Part shown: positions 17,057-24,748 of the stretch, piece after piece | How positions within the stretch are numbered: position 1 is the stretch's first letter | Layout of the letters: every line of letters begins with the position of its first letter | Origin: Ewingella sp049889095 | GTDB taxonomy: Bacteria; Pseudomonadota; Gammaproteobacteria; Enterobacterales; Enterobacteriaceae | DNA length: 64,000 nucleotides | Reading direction: 5' to 3' (one strand) | NCBI GenBank assembly: GCA_049889095.1 | Contig: JBLJFK010000009.1 | The notes under the pieces: generated by a model | Told to the model about the DNA's origin: nothing | Seen by the model: the letters and a program-made list of their open reading frames with translations, nothing else | Databases searched by the model: none | Position numbers and translations under genes: made by a program

Positions 17057-18274
17057 TCAAGCGCTCAACACTTTCCCAATGGCTTCCTCAAAGCGATTCA
17101 TCCCCTCGCTGATGTCTGCGAACTCAATCACCAGGGATGGCGCAAACCGCATGACGTTAGGGCCTGCCACCAACATCATCAGGCCGCAGTCGGCAGCGGC
17201 TTTATGGAACTCACTGGCGCGGTTTTTATAGGCGTCAGATAACTCAGCACCAATCAATAACCCCTGACCACGGAATTCTTTGAATACGCAGTATTTCTGA
17301 TTAATCGCTTCCAATGCCTGAATAAATGCCGCGCGGCGCTCGCCGATGCCAGCCAGAACCTCTGGCGTGTTGATGATATCCAGCGCAGCTTCAGCGACGG
17401 CACACGCTAACGGGTTTCCGCCGTAGGTGGTGCCATGCTTGCCGGGTTCCATCACCGAGGCCACGTCTTCCGTCGCCAACATGGCGCTGACCGGGAAACC
17501 GCCGCCGAGCGCTTTGGCCGCGGTCAGAATGTCCGGGGTAACGCCGTAATTCATGTAGCTGAACAGCTTACCGCTACGTCCCATGCCGCTCTGCACTTCG
17601 TCAAACACCAGCAAAGCCTGATGCTCATCGCACAAATCGCGCAAACCTTGCAAGAATGCCTGAGTGGCTGGCGTAACACCGCCTTCGCCCTGGACCGGTT
17701 CAACCACAATGGCGCAGGTGTGATCATCAATGACAGCTTTCACCGCGTCGAGATCGTTGAACGGTACATGCACGATGTCAGCCGGTTTCGGGCCGAAGCC
17801 GTCTGAATATTTAGGCTGGCCACCCACGGAAACCGTAAACAACGTGCGGCCATGAAATGCATTATGGAAGGCAATGATTTTGCTTTTGTACGGGCTGTGG
17901 CGGTGCGAGGCATAATAGCGCGCCAGCTTGAAAGCGGCTTCGTTGGCTTCTGCTCCTGAGTTGGCAAAAAACACCCGATCGGCAAAGGTGGCATCAATAA
18001 GCTTCTGTGCCAATCGCAGTGCGGGTTCGTTGGTAAATACGTTACTGACATGCCACAGAGTTTCACCCTGCTCATGCAAGGCTTTCACCAGCGCAGGATG
18101 GCAATGACCGAGTGCCGTCACCGCAATACCCCCGGCGAAATCGACATACTCTTTGCCCTGCTGGTCCCACACACGGCTCCCCTTCCCTTTCACCGGAATA
18201 AACTGCGCGGGTGCATAAACCGGCAAAATAACCCGATCAAAAGCGTCACGACTTACCGCTGATTTTTCTGCCAT
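17057..18274 (-). CDS. argD: Acetylornithine/succinyldiaminopimelate aminotransferase
   Basis: A 405-residue class-III PLP aminotransferase of arginine and lysine biosynthesis. PLP-fold landmarks: NSGAEANEAAFKLAR, HNAFHGRTL, VFDEVQSGMGRSG, and the Schiff-base lysine in AKALGGGFP. The start at 18274 (MAEKSAVSRD) follows AAGGGG by nine bases; two in-frame starts (TTG, ATG) lie six and three codons upstream but are poorly spaced. The length fits E. coli ArgD (406). Last gene of the yhfG-fic-pabA-argD direction, but with its own ArgR-type promoter region. Confidence 0.96.
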   Translation of the reverse strand: MAEKSAVSRDAFDRVILPVYAPAQFIPVKGKGSRVWDQQGKEYVDFAGGIAVTALGHCHPALVKALHEQGETLWHVSNVFTNEPALRLAQKLIDATFADRVFFANSGAEANEAAFKLARYYASHRHSPYKSKIIAFHNAFHGRTLFTVSVGGQPKYSDGFGPKPADIVHVPFNDLDAVKAVIDDHTCAIVVEPVQGEGGVTPATQAFLQGLRDLCDEHQALLVFDEVQSGMGRSGKLFSYMNYGVTPDILTAAKALGGGFPVSAMLATEDVASVMEPGKHGTTYGGNPLACAVAEAALDIINTPEVLAGIGERRAAFIQALEAINQKYCVFKEFRGQGLLIGAELSDAYKNRASEFHKAAADCGLMMLVAGPNVMRFAPSLVIEFADISEGMNRFEEAIGKVLSA

Positions 18275-18312
18275 TACCTTCATCCCCTTCAATCCATTAC
18301 AAGTATATTGCC

Positions 18313-18382
18313 ATTATAAGTATATCTTCAAAACAAAACTAAATATGAAAATATAGTCATAAAATATGCATAAAAAATCACC
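18313..18382 (-). promoter_or_regulatory. argD promoter with two tandem ARG boxes
   Basis: Two 18-bp sites at 18344-18361 (TATGAAAATATAGTCATA) and 18365-18382 (TATGCATAAAAAATCACC) fit the ARG-box pattern wnTGAATwwwwATTCAnw with one change per half-site. They are separated by exactly 3 bp, the spacing known for ArgR operators. A TATAAT -10 element on the minus strand lies at 18318-18313, so the boxes cover the -35 area. Repression of argD by ArgR-arginine is known in E. coli; here it is inferred from the boxes. Confidence 0.8.
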
Positions 18383-18440
18383 CGCAGGCAATCGAAAACC
18401 AGCTTTTTTGAAAAGTAATTTATTATCACGAATTAACTAT

Positions 18441-19019
<579 letters not shown>

Positions 19020-19073
19020 GGTCCGGGTCTTCAGTCGATGAAAGTACCCGGCCGATTCTACCCACTTTCGTGG

Positions 19074-19676
19074 CTAGTTGCCGCTGTCGATTTCACTGAC
19101 AACTTTCTTGAAGACATCCTTCAGCAATTTTTCGTTACCGAACGCCGCCGCTTTATTAGCTTCCAGCCAGCTCTCCTGCCCGACTTTTGACCAATGAATA
19201 TCATAACCCGCATGAATAATCAGTTGCTCGAAGAAGATACGCTGTGCGCGGCCATTCCCTTCACGAAACGGGTGCAGCAGGTTGATACCGGTATAATAGT
19301 GAGCCAGTTTCTTACAAAGTCCATCAAGCGGCAGGTCCGCCAGATAGCCTTCGTCCTCCAGCGCCTGCATCAGCGCATTACCCTCTTTTTCGATATAGGC
19401 AAAGTGGCAGAAAGGTGTTTCATCTTTGTAGATGTCCATTTCGCGCAGCTCACCGGCCCAGGTATAGATATCCTGAAACAGCGTCTGATGAATGGCACAA
19501 AGATGCGGCAAACCCATTGCAGGTTGGCCCAGCGTAATCGTGGCCGCACGCAGCGCGGTAAAGGCCATTTCGGCCTGCGCCAGACGGTTAGCTTCGTGGA
19601 TTTCCAGTTTATTTTTCAGCACATCAATACCAGGATAGACATACGTATCGACGCCTGCGTTCAGTTTATCGTTCAT
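19074..19676 (-). CDS. fic: Fic-domain AMP-transferase-like protein (toxin of FicT-FicA pair)
   Basis: A 200-residue Fic protein with the full catalytic motif H135-PFREGNGRAQR (catalytic His135, acidic Glu139, phosphate-binding GNGR, second Arg146). Fic enzymes transfer AMP from ATP to protein hydroxyls. In E. coli, Fic and the small YhfG form a class-I Fic toxin-antitoxin-like pair in which the antitoxin supplies an inhibitory helix. The fic ATG lies inside the yhfG 3' end (11-base overlap), consistent with coupled translation. Followed by pabA, as in E. coli. Confidence 0.94.
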   Translation of the reverse strand: MNDKLNAGVDTYVYPGIDVLKNKLEIHEANRLAQAEMAFTALRAATITLGQPAMGLPHLCAIHQTLFQDIYTWAGELREMDIYKDETPFCHFAYIEKEGNALMQALEDEGYLADLPLDGLCKKLAHYYTGINLLHPFREGNGRAQRIFFEQLIIHAGYDIHWSKVGQESWLEANKAAAFGNEKLLKDVFKKVVSEIDSGN

Positions 19677-19836
19677 AGTGCGCCCTCAAATCTTCAAGCC
19701 GTTGAGCAATTTGCTCATCACTTAGCCTGACCTGGTCGATTTGCAATCCATCCAGCTGGCTGCTGGCCATGAAGTTGTGGTTTTGACGCTCACGGAACAA
19801 CTGTTCTTTCTGTTTTAGGGTCGGTTTAGTACTCAT
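19666..19836 (-). CDS. yhfG: YhfG, antitoxin-like partner of Fic
   Basis: A 56-residue protein. The start at 19836 is set by a GAGGAG site five bases upstream and by E. coli YhfG length (55); the frame is open further upstream but lacks a site. The central helix aligns as NHNFMASSQLDGLQ with E. coli NRNFQASRRLEGVE. The class-I inhibitory motif is (S/T)xxxE(G/N); here it is S25-SQL-D29-G30, with Asp in place of the inhibitory Glu. Overlaps fic by 11 bases. The fold and pairing are known for the E. coli FicT-FicA complex; activity here is inferred. Confidence 0.88.
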   Translation of the reverse strand: MSTKPTLKQKEQLFRERQNHNFMASSQLDGLQIDQVRLSDEQIAQRLEDLRAHYER

Positions 19837-19916
19837 CTCAACTCCTCTGGCATGGGTTTTTGACACCGGTCTTCCAAGGGTAAGTATAGACAGGGAAAGG
19901 CCGACGAAAAAAACCA

Positions 19917-19944
19917 ACAAAAAGGCGCCACCGGGGCGCCTTGA
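19917..19944 (-). terminator. Terminator of the DUF4432 gene
   Basis: On the minus strand the stem AAGGCGCC / GGCGCCTT is followed by T tracts (TTTTTG), about 22 bases past the DUF4432 stop and before yhfG. Confidence 0.85.
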
Positions 19945-19966
19945 AAAAACTCATATTTCAGGATGA

Positions 19967-21172
19967 TCACTCAACGGCGATAGGCTTATCGCTGGTTTCG
20001 GTTTTCTGAGTGCCCTGAATCGTTTTAACCCGTTGCTCAAATTTACTTACCGCGGCAGCATCTGGCAGCAGCGAGTAAGTCAGTTCAAAAACTGTACTCT
20101 GCCCAGGTTGCAGCTGTTTCACACGGCCCTGCTTACGTTCGATGGTCACTGGATAGGCATAGTTAGTGCCAGGTTCAATGCCAGTGACGTATCCTTGTTT
20201 CAGTGTGTCCGTGTTTTTCCACAAGGTCAACAAAGGTAACTGATGAGTATTGAACTCAATCGACGCACCTTTGTTACCGGCTTTGTTAACTACACCTGCA
20301 ACTGTTTTACCCTGTGCATCGGCGTAAGGCACCATATTGAAAACCATTTCATCAAAGTTTTTGGTCGGACCGGCGTAGGTCTGCCAGTCGTTCATGCCTT
20401 TTTTGGCATAATCATTGAAAGGTGAAATTGATTTCACCGGGGCGATGAAACGCGCGCCCTGCTCAAGGATTGGCTGGCCAAAATTGCTGTGATAGATAAT
20501 CTGGTAGTCATGTGGGTAATCAGACTGGTTGGTCAGGGTGTCGTGAATAGTCCAGGAGTGACTGCCCGGCACATAACGCAGCTCGGTCCAGGTTTCCAGT
20601 TTGGCTTTCTTGAACGTGTGTTCTTTAATCAGGCCGCGCACGGTGATTTCATACGGCGCAGTATCTGAAATGTCCACGACCACTTTCGACGCTGGCGTAT
20701 TGCCCGCACGGCCGTGCAGCGTATAGATCATGCCGTCAGCCACCACGGGGTGCCCGGTCCATTCGTAGCCACAGCGCACCATCATCTCGTTAAAACCTTC
20801 CAGCCAGCCCACACCGTTGCGGCTTTCCAGATTGATAAACGCCGGATTGACCACTTCATTCACCGGAGAATCCCAGCCGAGTCGGATGTTATCACCGGTA
20901 ACATGAAGTAAATCCATACCGCGGGTCGGACTAAGTGCAATCGTCAGCCCTTTACTGGTGATAGTCAGGACTTTGGAGCCTTCCTGTTTACCGCCGTGCA
21001 GCACTTTCTGCTCGATGCTGAAATCAGCACCCGCCAGCTTCAGCTTTTGGCTGCTGATTTGCCAGTCACCCTTGTCCATGCCGGCTTCAGCATCGGTCAG
21101 CACGAAAGATTGCGCCGCGACCTGCCATGACATCAGCCCCATTACCACGCCTGTTACAATGATTTTTTTCAT
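19967..21172 (-). CDS. Secreted DUF4432 (aldose 1-epimerase-like) protein
   Basis: A 401-residue protein that I assign to the DUF4432 group of galactose-mutarotase-like beta-sandwich proteins from stretches such as LSPTRGMDLLHVTGDNIRLG, SPVNEVVNPAFINLESRNGV, GWLEGFNEMMVRCGYEW, GMIYTLHGRAGNTPAS and YHSNFGQPILEQGARF. Residues 1-20 (MKKIIVTGVVMGLMSWQVAA) look like a Sec signal peptide, so it would act in the periplasm on a carbohydrate. Most relatives I know of are cytosolic. Monocistronic with its own terminator. It sits between yhfG and ppiA, where E. coli has no gene. Substrate unknown. Confidence 0.8.
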   Translation of the reverse strand: MKKIIVTGVVMGLMSWQVAAQSFVLTDAEAGMDKGDWQISSQKLKLAGADFSIEQKVLHGGKQEGSKVLTITSKGLTIALSPTRGMDLLHVTGDNIRLGWDSPVNEVVNPAFINLESRNGVGWLEGFNEMMVRCGYEWTGHPVVADGMIYTLHGRAGNTPASKVVVDISDTAPYEITVRGLIKEHTFKKAKLETWTELRYVPGSHSWTIHDTLTNQSDYPHDYQIIYHSNFGQPILEQGARFIAPVKSISPFNDYAKKGMNDWQTYAGPTKNFDEMVFNMVPYADAQGKTVAGVVNKAGNKGASIEFNTHQLPLLTLWKNTDTLKQGYVTGIEPGTNYAYPVTIERKQGRVKQLQPGQSTVFELTYSLLPDAAAVSKFEQRVKTIQGTQKTETSDKPIAVE

Positions 21173-21384
21173 TATTTATATCCTTTGCTGAATTGATTAA
21201 GCGAAAACAGCCTAAGCCTAGTACAGCTATGCCGTAAAAATGTGACAGCTTTCAACTCACAGAGTATTGGCGCGTTTCAGGGGAGTAATTTGTGTATTGC
21301 TTCACATTTTTTAGTAAGCATTACAGTCATATCACACGGAAATAGTGATGCGTCGCAGGACCAACAAGGAAATGCTGATGCGCT

Positions 21385-21587
21385 TCAGCTTACTTCAGTA
21401 CGTGATGCACATAAAAAACCTCGCTTCACATAAGCCAAAAACACCGGTACGCCGATGCATGAAAAATGCTCGGCCATTCTCTGCAAAGTGACAGTTTTAC
21501 CCATACCGGTAGCGCCGGCAACATGACCAGATCGCGCGTCGACTTACCTTCATGTATGGCTTTGGCTATCAGGCGAGCTTCACTCAT
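21385..21587 (-). pseudogene. Decayed N-terminal fragment of a HerA/DUF853-type ATPase (YjgR-like)
   Basis: On the minus strand an AAAGGA site and ATG at 21587 open MSEARLIAKAIHEGK. After a frameshift near 21530 the other frame reads SGHVAGATGMGKTVTLQRM and then AEHFSCIGVPVFLAYVK before diverging and stopping at 21385. The second stretch matches my memory of the YjgR Walker-A region (ITGATGTGKTVTLQKLAE, then IGVPVFMADVK). The full family protein is about 500 residues, so only about 60 survive. Non-functional remnant; the family call rests on one motif block. Confidence 0.7.
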
Positions 21588-21679
21588 TTGATTGTCCTTT
21601 GAAATAGGGTGTAGCCACCCACTGATTAAAACCGATTAGCACGCTCAATAAGCGTCAAGTTTCCGGAGGAAAACAGACA

Positions 21680-21709
21680 ATAAAAACCCCCCGTTAGATA
21701 ACGGAGGTT
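21680..21709 (-). terminator. Terminator downstream of ppiA
   Basis: On the minus strand AACCTCCGTT / AACGGGGGGTT (one bulged G, ATCT loop) is followed by TTTTTATTG. It lies about 58 bases past the ppiA stop; the gap is filled by the small ERIC-like remnant. Confidence 0.85.
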
Positions 21710-21731
21710 CCAATAAGCCCACGAAAAAACG

Positions 21732-21766
21732 ATACCCAAAATAATTCGATGAAATATAACGGGTAT
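21732..21766. repeat. Internally deleted ERIC-like element
   Basis: 35 bases reading ATACCCAAAATAATTCGA at one end and AACGGGTAT at the other, the two termini of the ERIC-type element seen in full at 22366-22516 with the middle missing. It abuts the ppiA stop codon (21769-21767). Confidence 0.65.
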
Positions 21767-22336
21767 TTAAGGCAGAACTTTCGCTGACAGGATAACCACT
21801 GGCGTGGTTGGCACGTTCTGGTAAGGGCCGACGTTATCGGTTTTTACCTGAGCAATTTTATCAACGACATCCATGCCTTTGATCACTTTACCAAAGACGG
21901 CATAACCGAAATCGCGCTGACCGTGGTCAAGGAAGGCATTGTCCGCCACGTTGAAGAAGAACTGCCCGGTGGCGCTGTCTTTCTCGGCGGTGCGGGCCAT
22001 GGCGACGGTGCCGCGCAGGTTACGCAGGCCATTGTCCGCCTCGTTGACGATCGGCGCATTGGTCTTCTTCTGCTGCATATCAGCAGTGAACCCGCCACCC
22101 TGGATCATAAAACCTGGGATGACGCGATGGAATATGGTGTTGTTGTAATAACCGCTTTGGGCGTAATCGACGAAATTCTTCACAGAAACCGGAGCCTTAG
22201 CACTGTCGAGTTCTACTTCGATATTCCCTGCGGAGGTAGTCAGCAGTACATGTTGTTGTGCCGCAGCCAAGGCAGCTGGCGAAATCGCAGCCAGGGACAG
22301 CAGTGCGGTGAAGGTCACTAAAGTACGTTTAAACAT
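21767..22336 (-). CDS. ppiA: Periplasmic cyclophilin-type peptidyl-prolyl isomerase A
   Basis: A 189-residue periplasmic cyclophilin. A signal peptide (MFKRTLVTFTALLSLAAISP, cleaved after AALA) precedes the cyclophilin domain with FHRVIPGFMIQGG, NEADNGLRNLRGTVAMAR, SATGQFFFNVADNAFLDH and FGYAVFGKVIKGMDVVD. The start at 22336 follows AAAGGA; the frame is open 43 codons upstream but that part runs into the ERIC element. E. coli PpiA has 190 residues. Single gene flanked by ERIC-type repeats. Confidence 0.96.
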   Translation of the reverse strand: MFKRTLVTFTALLSLAAISPAALAAAQQHVLLTTSAGNIEVELDSAKAPVSVKNFVDYAQSGYYNNTIFHRVIPGFMIQGGGFTADMQQKKTNAPIVNEADNGLRNLRGTVAMARTAEKDSATGQFFFNVADNAFLDHGQRDFGYAVFGKVIKGMDVVDKIAQVKTDNVGPYQNVPTTPVVILSAKVLP

Positions 22337-22365
22337 GACGGTTCCTTTATTCAGAATACAACCAC

Positions 22366-22516
22366 TATACCCACAATAATTCGAGTTACAGCGAGGCGGC
22401 AACTGAATGCATCCCAGGATGCATGGCTGTACCATGTGACTGGGGTGAATAAAGGCAGCCAACAAAGCTGCACCAAAAGCAGGCGCATCTAGGCGACTTG
22501 AAGTATGACGGGTATA
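22366..22516. repeat. ERIC-type intergenic repeat, 151 bp
   Basis: Bounded by inverted termini TATACCC and GGGTATA. Internal landmarks match enterobacterial ERIC/IRU elements: ATAATTCGAGTTACAGCG at one side, GTGACTGGGGTGAATAAAGG (as in the ERIC2 primer core) followed by GCAGCCAAC in the middle, and GACTTGAAGTATGACGGGT at the far side. Located about 30 bases upstream of the ppiA start. Confidence 0.85.
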
Positions 22517-22743
22517 AACCCGTTGATTCTAAAGAGCTACTAACCATAGCGCCAGAGCTTTACTTTTATTTACGTAGCCGAGCAAGCTTATCTGCAGACC
22601 GGGTCACGCTTGGGGAAATTATGCATTTTATGACCTCTGGTCGGAACCACTGATACATTACCAGCCAGCGCATCTGTCAGAGTTTGCGCCAAAAATTGTC
22701 CACAGCGATTCTGTCCCCCTGCAACCGGGATAACGCCGCTCTT
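22517..22743. other. Spacer between ERIC element and codA
   Basis: 227 bases downstream of codA. No gene I can name. On the minus strand the codA frame stays open for 52 codons past the amber stop (to 22588) but the translation resembles nothing I recognise, and CodA is already full length. No clear terminator was seen here. Confidence 0.4.
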
Positions 22744-24027
22744 CTAGCTGTTGAAATCTACAGATTCAGTTTTATCCAGATGTATCATCGTCCGGGCAGG
22801 CTGCGTTTCGGCAATGATCACACCACGACGAACTGAATAGCGCACCGGCGTCTGCCTGCGCACCGCATCAAAACCGTTTTCGGCCGCTAAAATAACCAGA
22901 CTGGCTGCATTGCCACTGTTTAGATCATAGCCATGCAGATTCATAGTACGCGCGCTGTAGGTGGTGATGAGCTTCAGACCGTCGTCAATTTGCTGATACC
23001 CCATCAATTGACAGACGTGCAGCCCCATATGCAGCACCTGCAACATGTTGGCAGTGCCAAGCGGATACCACGGGTCGAAGACATCGTCATGGCCAAAGCA
23101 GACATTAATTCCGGCTTCCAGCATCTCTTTTACCCGCGTGATCCCACGGCGTTTCGGGTAGGTATCAAACCGGCCCTGCAGATGAATATTAACCAACGGA
23201 TTCGCGACAAAGTTAATACCCGACATCTTCAGCAGACGGAACAGCCGCGAGGTATATGCACCATTGTAGGAATGCATGGCGGTGGTATGGCTGGCGGTCA
23301 CGCGCTCGCCCATGTTTTCACGCAGCGCCAGCGCGGCAACAGTTTCTACAAAGCGCGACTGTTCATCGTCGATTTCATCGCAGTGCACGTCGATGAGCCG
23401 GTTATATTTCTGCGCCAGCGCGAAGGTTTTATGCAGTGACTCCACGCCATATTCGCGGGTGAATTCAAAATGAGGGATCGCGCCAACCACGTCAGCACCA
23501 AGTTTTAACGCCTCCTCCAACAGGGCTTCTCCGTTCGGGTACGACATGATCCCTTCCTGCGGAAACGCCACGATTTGCAGCGTCACCCACGGCGCGACTT
23601 CGGCTTTGACTTCCAGCATGGCGTTCAGCGCGGTGAACGTCGGATCCGAAACATCCACGTGGGTACGCACGTGTTGAATTCCGTTGGCAATTTGCCATTT
23701 CAGCGTCTGCCAGGCGCGCTGTTTAACATCTTCATGAGTCAGTTGAGCCTTGCGTTCAGCCCAGCGCTCTATACCTTCAAACAGCGTACCGGACTGATTC
23801 CATGTAGGCTGACCTGCGGTTTGGGTGGTATCAAGGTGAATATGTGGCTCAATAAAAGGGGGGATTGCCAGCCCACCTTCGGCGTCGAGAATATGTTCTC
23901 CCCGCTCAATGTTTTGCGGCTGTAGGATGATTTGACGGACGACGCCATCTTCAATATCGATCTGCCATAACCCTTTACGGTCAGGCATCCGTACGTTCTT
24001 AATGGTATGCAAAGGGGTTTTCGGCAC
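22744..24027 (-). CDS. codA: Cytosine deaminase
   Basis: A 427-residue amidohydrolase-superfamily enzyme, the same length as E. coli CodA, converting cytosine to uracil and ammonia for pyrimidine salvage. Metal ligands are visible in EPHIHLD (His62, His64), in DVHCDEIDDEQ and in CFGHDDVFDPWYPLG (the catalytic Asp). The family stretches AGQPTWNQSGTLFEGIERWA and ASHTTAMHSYNGAYTSRLFR are intact. No codB permease gene is adjacent. It lies in the ppiA-nirB interval, where E. coli has tsgA. Divergent from nudI. Confidence 0.95.
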   Translation of the reverse strand: MPKTPLHTIKNVRMPDRKGLWQIDIEDGVVRQIILQPQNIERGEHILDAEGGLAIPPFIEPHIHLDTTQTAGQPTWNQSGTLFEGIERWAERKAQLTHEDVKQRAWQTLKWQIANGIQHVRTHVDVSDPTFTALNAMLEVKAEVAPWVTLQIVAFPQEGIMSYPNGEALLEEALKLGADVVGAIPHFEFTREYGVESLHKTFALAQKYNRLIDVHCDEIDDEQSRFVETVAALALRENMGERVTASHTTAMHSYNGAYTSRLFRLLKMSGINFVANPLVNIHLQGRFDTYPKRRGITRVKEMLEAGINVCFGHDDVFDPWYPLGTANMLQVLHMGLHVCQLMGYQQIDDGLKLITTYSARTMNLHGYDLNSGNAASLVILAAENGFDAVRRQTPVRYSVRRGVIIAETQPARTMIHLDKTESVDFNS

Positions 24028-24162
24028 TGTTTACCTCATCAGATAAAATGAATTCCTTTGCAAACAATAGCTGAAACAGTTCACAAGTCGACTCATCACA
24101 CAATCCCCTCACCCTACATTCGCTATTCTTGCAAAAATATCATCTCTAATTTAAGGATTTTT

Positions 24163-24588
24163 ATGCGCCAAAGGATCATTGTTTGTCCATTAATTGAGTA
24201 TCAAGGCACTTATCTGCTATGCAAAATGGCGGCACATAAAGGCGTATTCCCTGGCCAATGGGCGCTGTCTGGAGGCGGCGTTGAGAATGGTGAAAACATT
24301 GAAGAAGCGCTGCGGCGTGAGATACGCGAAGAGTTAGGCGAAACACTCGAACTGGAAAGAATTGAACCCTGGACTTTCAGAGATGACGTAAGAGTGAAAA
24401 CCTATGAGGACGGCTCAAAAGAGGAAATCTATATGATTTATTTGCTCTTTAACTGTTGGGCAAAAAACGACCACATTGTCATCAGCGACGAATTCGAAAG
24501 CTATGCGTGGGTACATCCCGACGAGTTTGCGAGCTATGATTTGAATGAGGCGACTAAAATCACCCTGAAACAGCGGGGCTTGCTGTAG
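24163..24588 (+). CDS. nudI: Nudix hydrolase NudI
   Basis: A 141-residue Nudix hydrolase matching NudI (YfaO) in length and sequence (MRQRIIVCPLIEYQG, KGVFPGQWALSGGGVENGE, TYEDGSKEEIYMIYLLF). The Nudix box runs from GGGVENGENIEEALRREI to REELGE. NudI hydrolyses pyrimidine (deoxy)nucleoside triphosphates, with a preference for dUTP/dTTP/dCTP. The start at 24163 has AAGGA upstream; the frame is open 35 codons further. In E. coli nudI lies elsewhere (near the yfaO-arn region), so this is a relocated gene, paired with another pyrimidine enzyme, codA. Confidence 0.92.
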   Translation: MRQRIIVCPLIEYQGTYLLCKMAAHKGVFPGQWALSGGGVENGENIEEALRREIREELGETLELERIEPWTFRDDVRVKTYEDGSKEEIYMIYLLFNCWAKNDHIVISDEFESYAWVHPDEFASYDLNEATKITLKQRGLL

Positions 24589-24648
24589 GCCTCTACAAAC
24601 TCATTTAAAATCGCCAGCTTAGCTAAAAAATCATATAAATCAGCCAAA

Positions 24649-24664
24649 TACCACCTTCGGAGTA
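24649..24664 (+). promoter_or_regulatory. NarL/NarP 7-2-7 site of the nir promoter
   Basis: TACCACC-TT-CGGAGTA, an inverted pair of NarL/NarP heptamers with a 2-bp gap. Its centre (24656.5) is exactly 28 bp upstream of the FNR-site centre, giving -69.5 if FNR is at -41.5, the arrangement described for E. coli nirB. Confidence 0.75.
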
Positions 24665-24677
24665 TATTGGAGGCATC

Positions 24678-24719
24678 TTGATTTGTATCAAGATGCCTGG
24701 TTTCACGCGCGCTATGTTG
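24678..24719 (+). promoter_or_regulatory. FNR site and -10 element of the nir promoter
   Basis: TTGATTTGTATCAA at 24678-24691 is a perfect FNR consensus (TTGATnnnnATCAA). A -10-like TATGTT lies at 24713-24718, which places the start near 24726 and the FNR site at about -41.5, a class II activator position. The gene should be induced without oxygen. Confidence 0.88.
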
Positions 24720-24748
24720 AGCCGATAGAAATCAATATTGAGGCAAAC

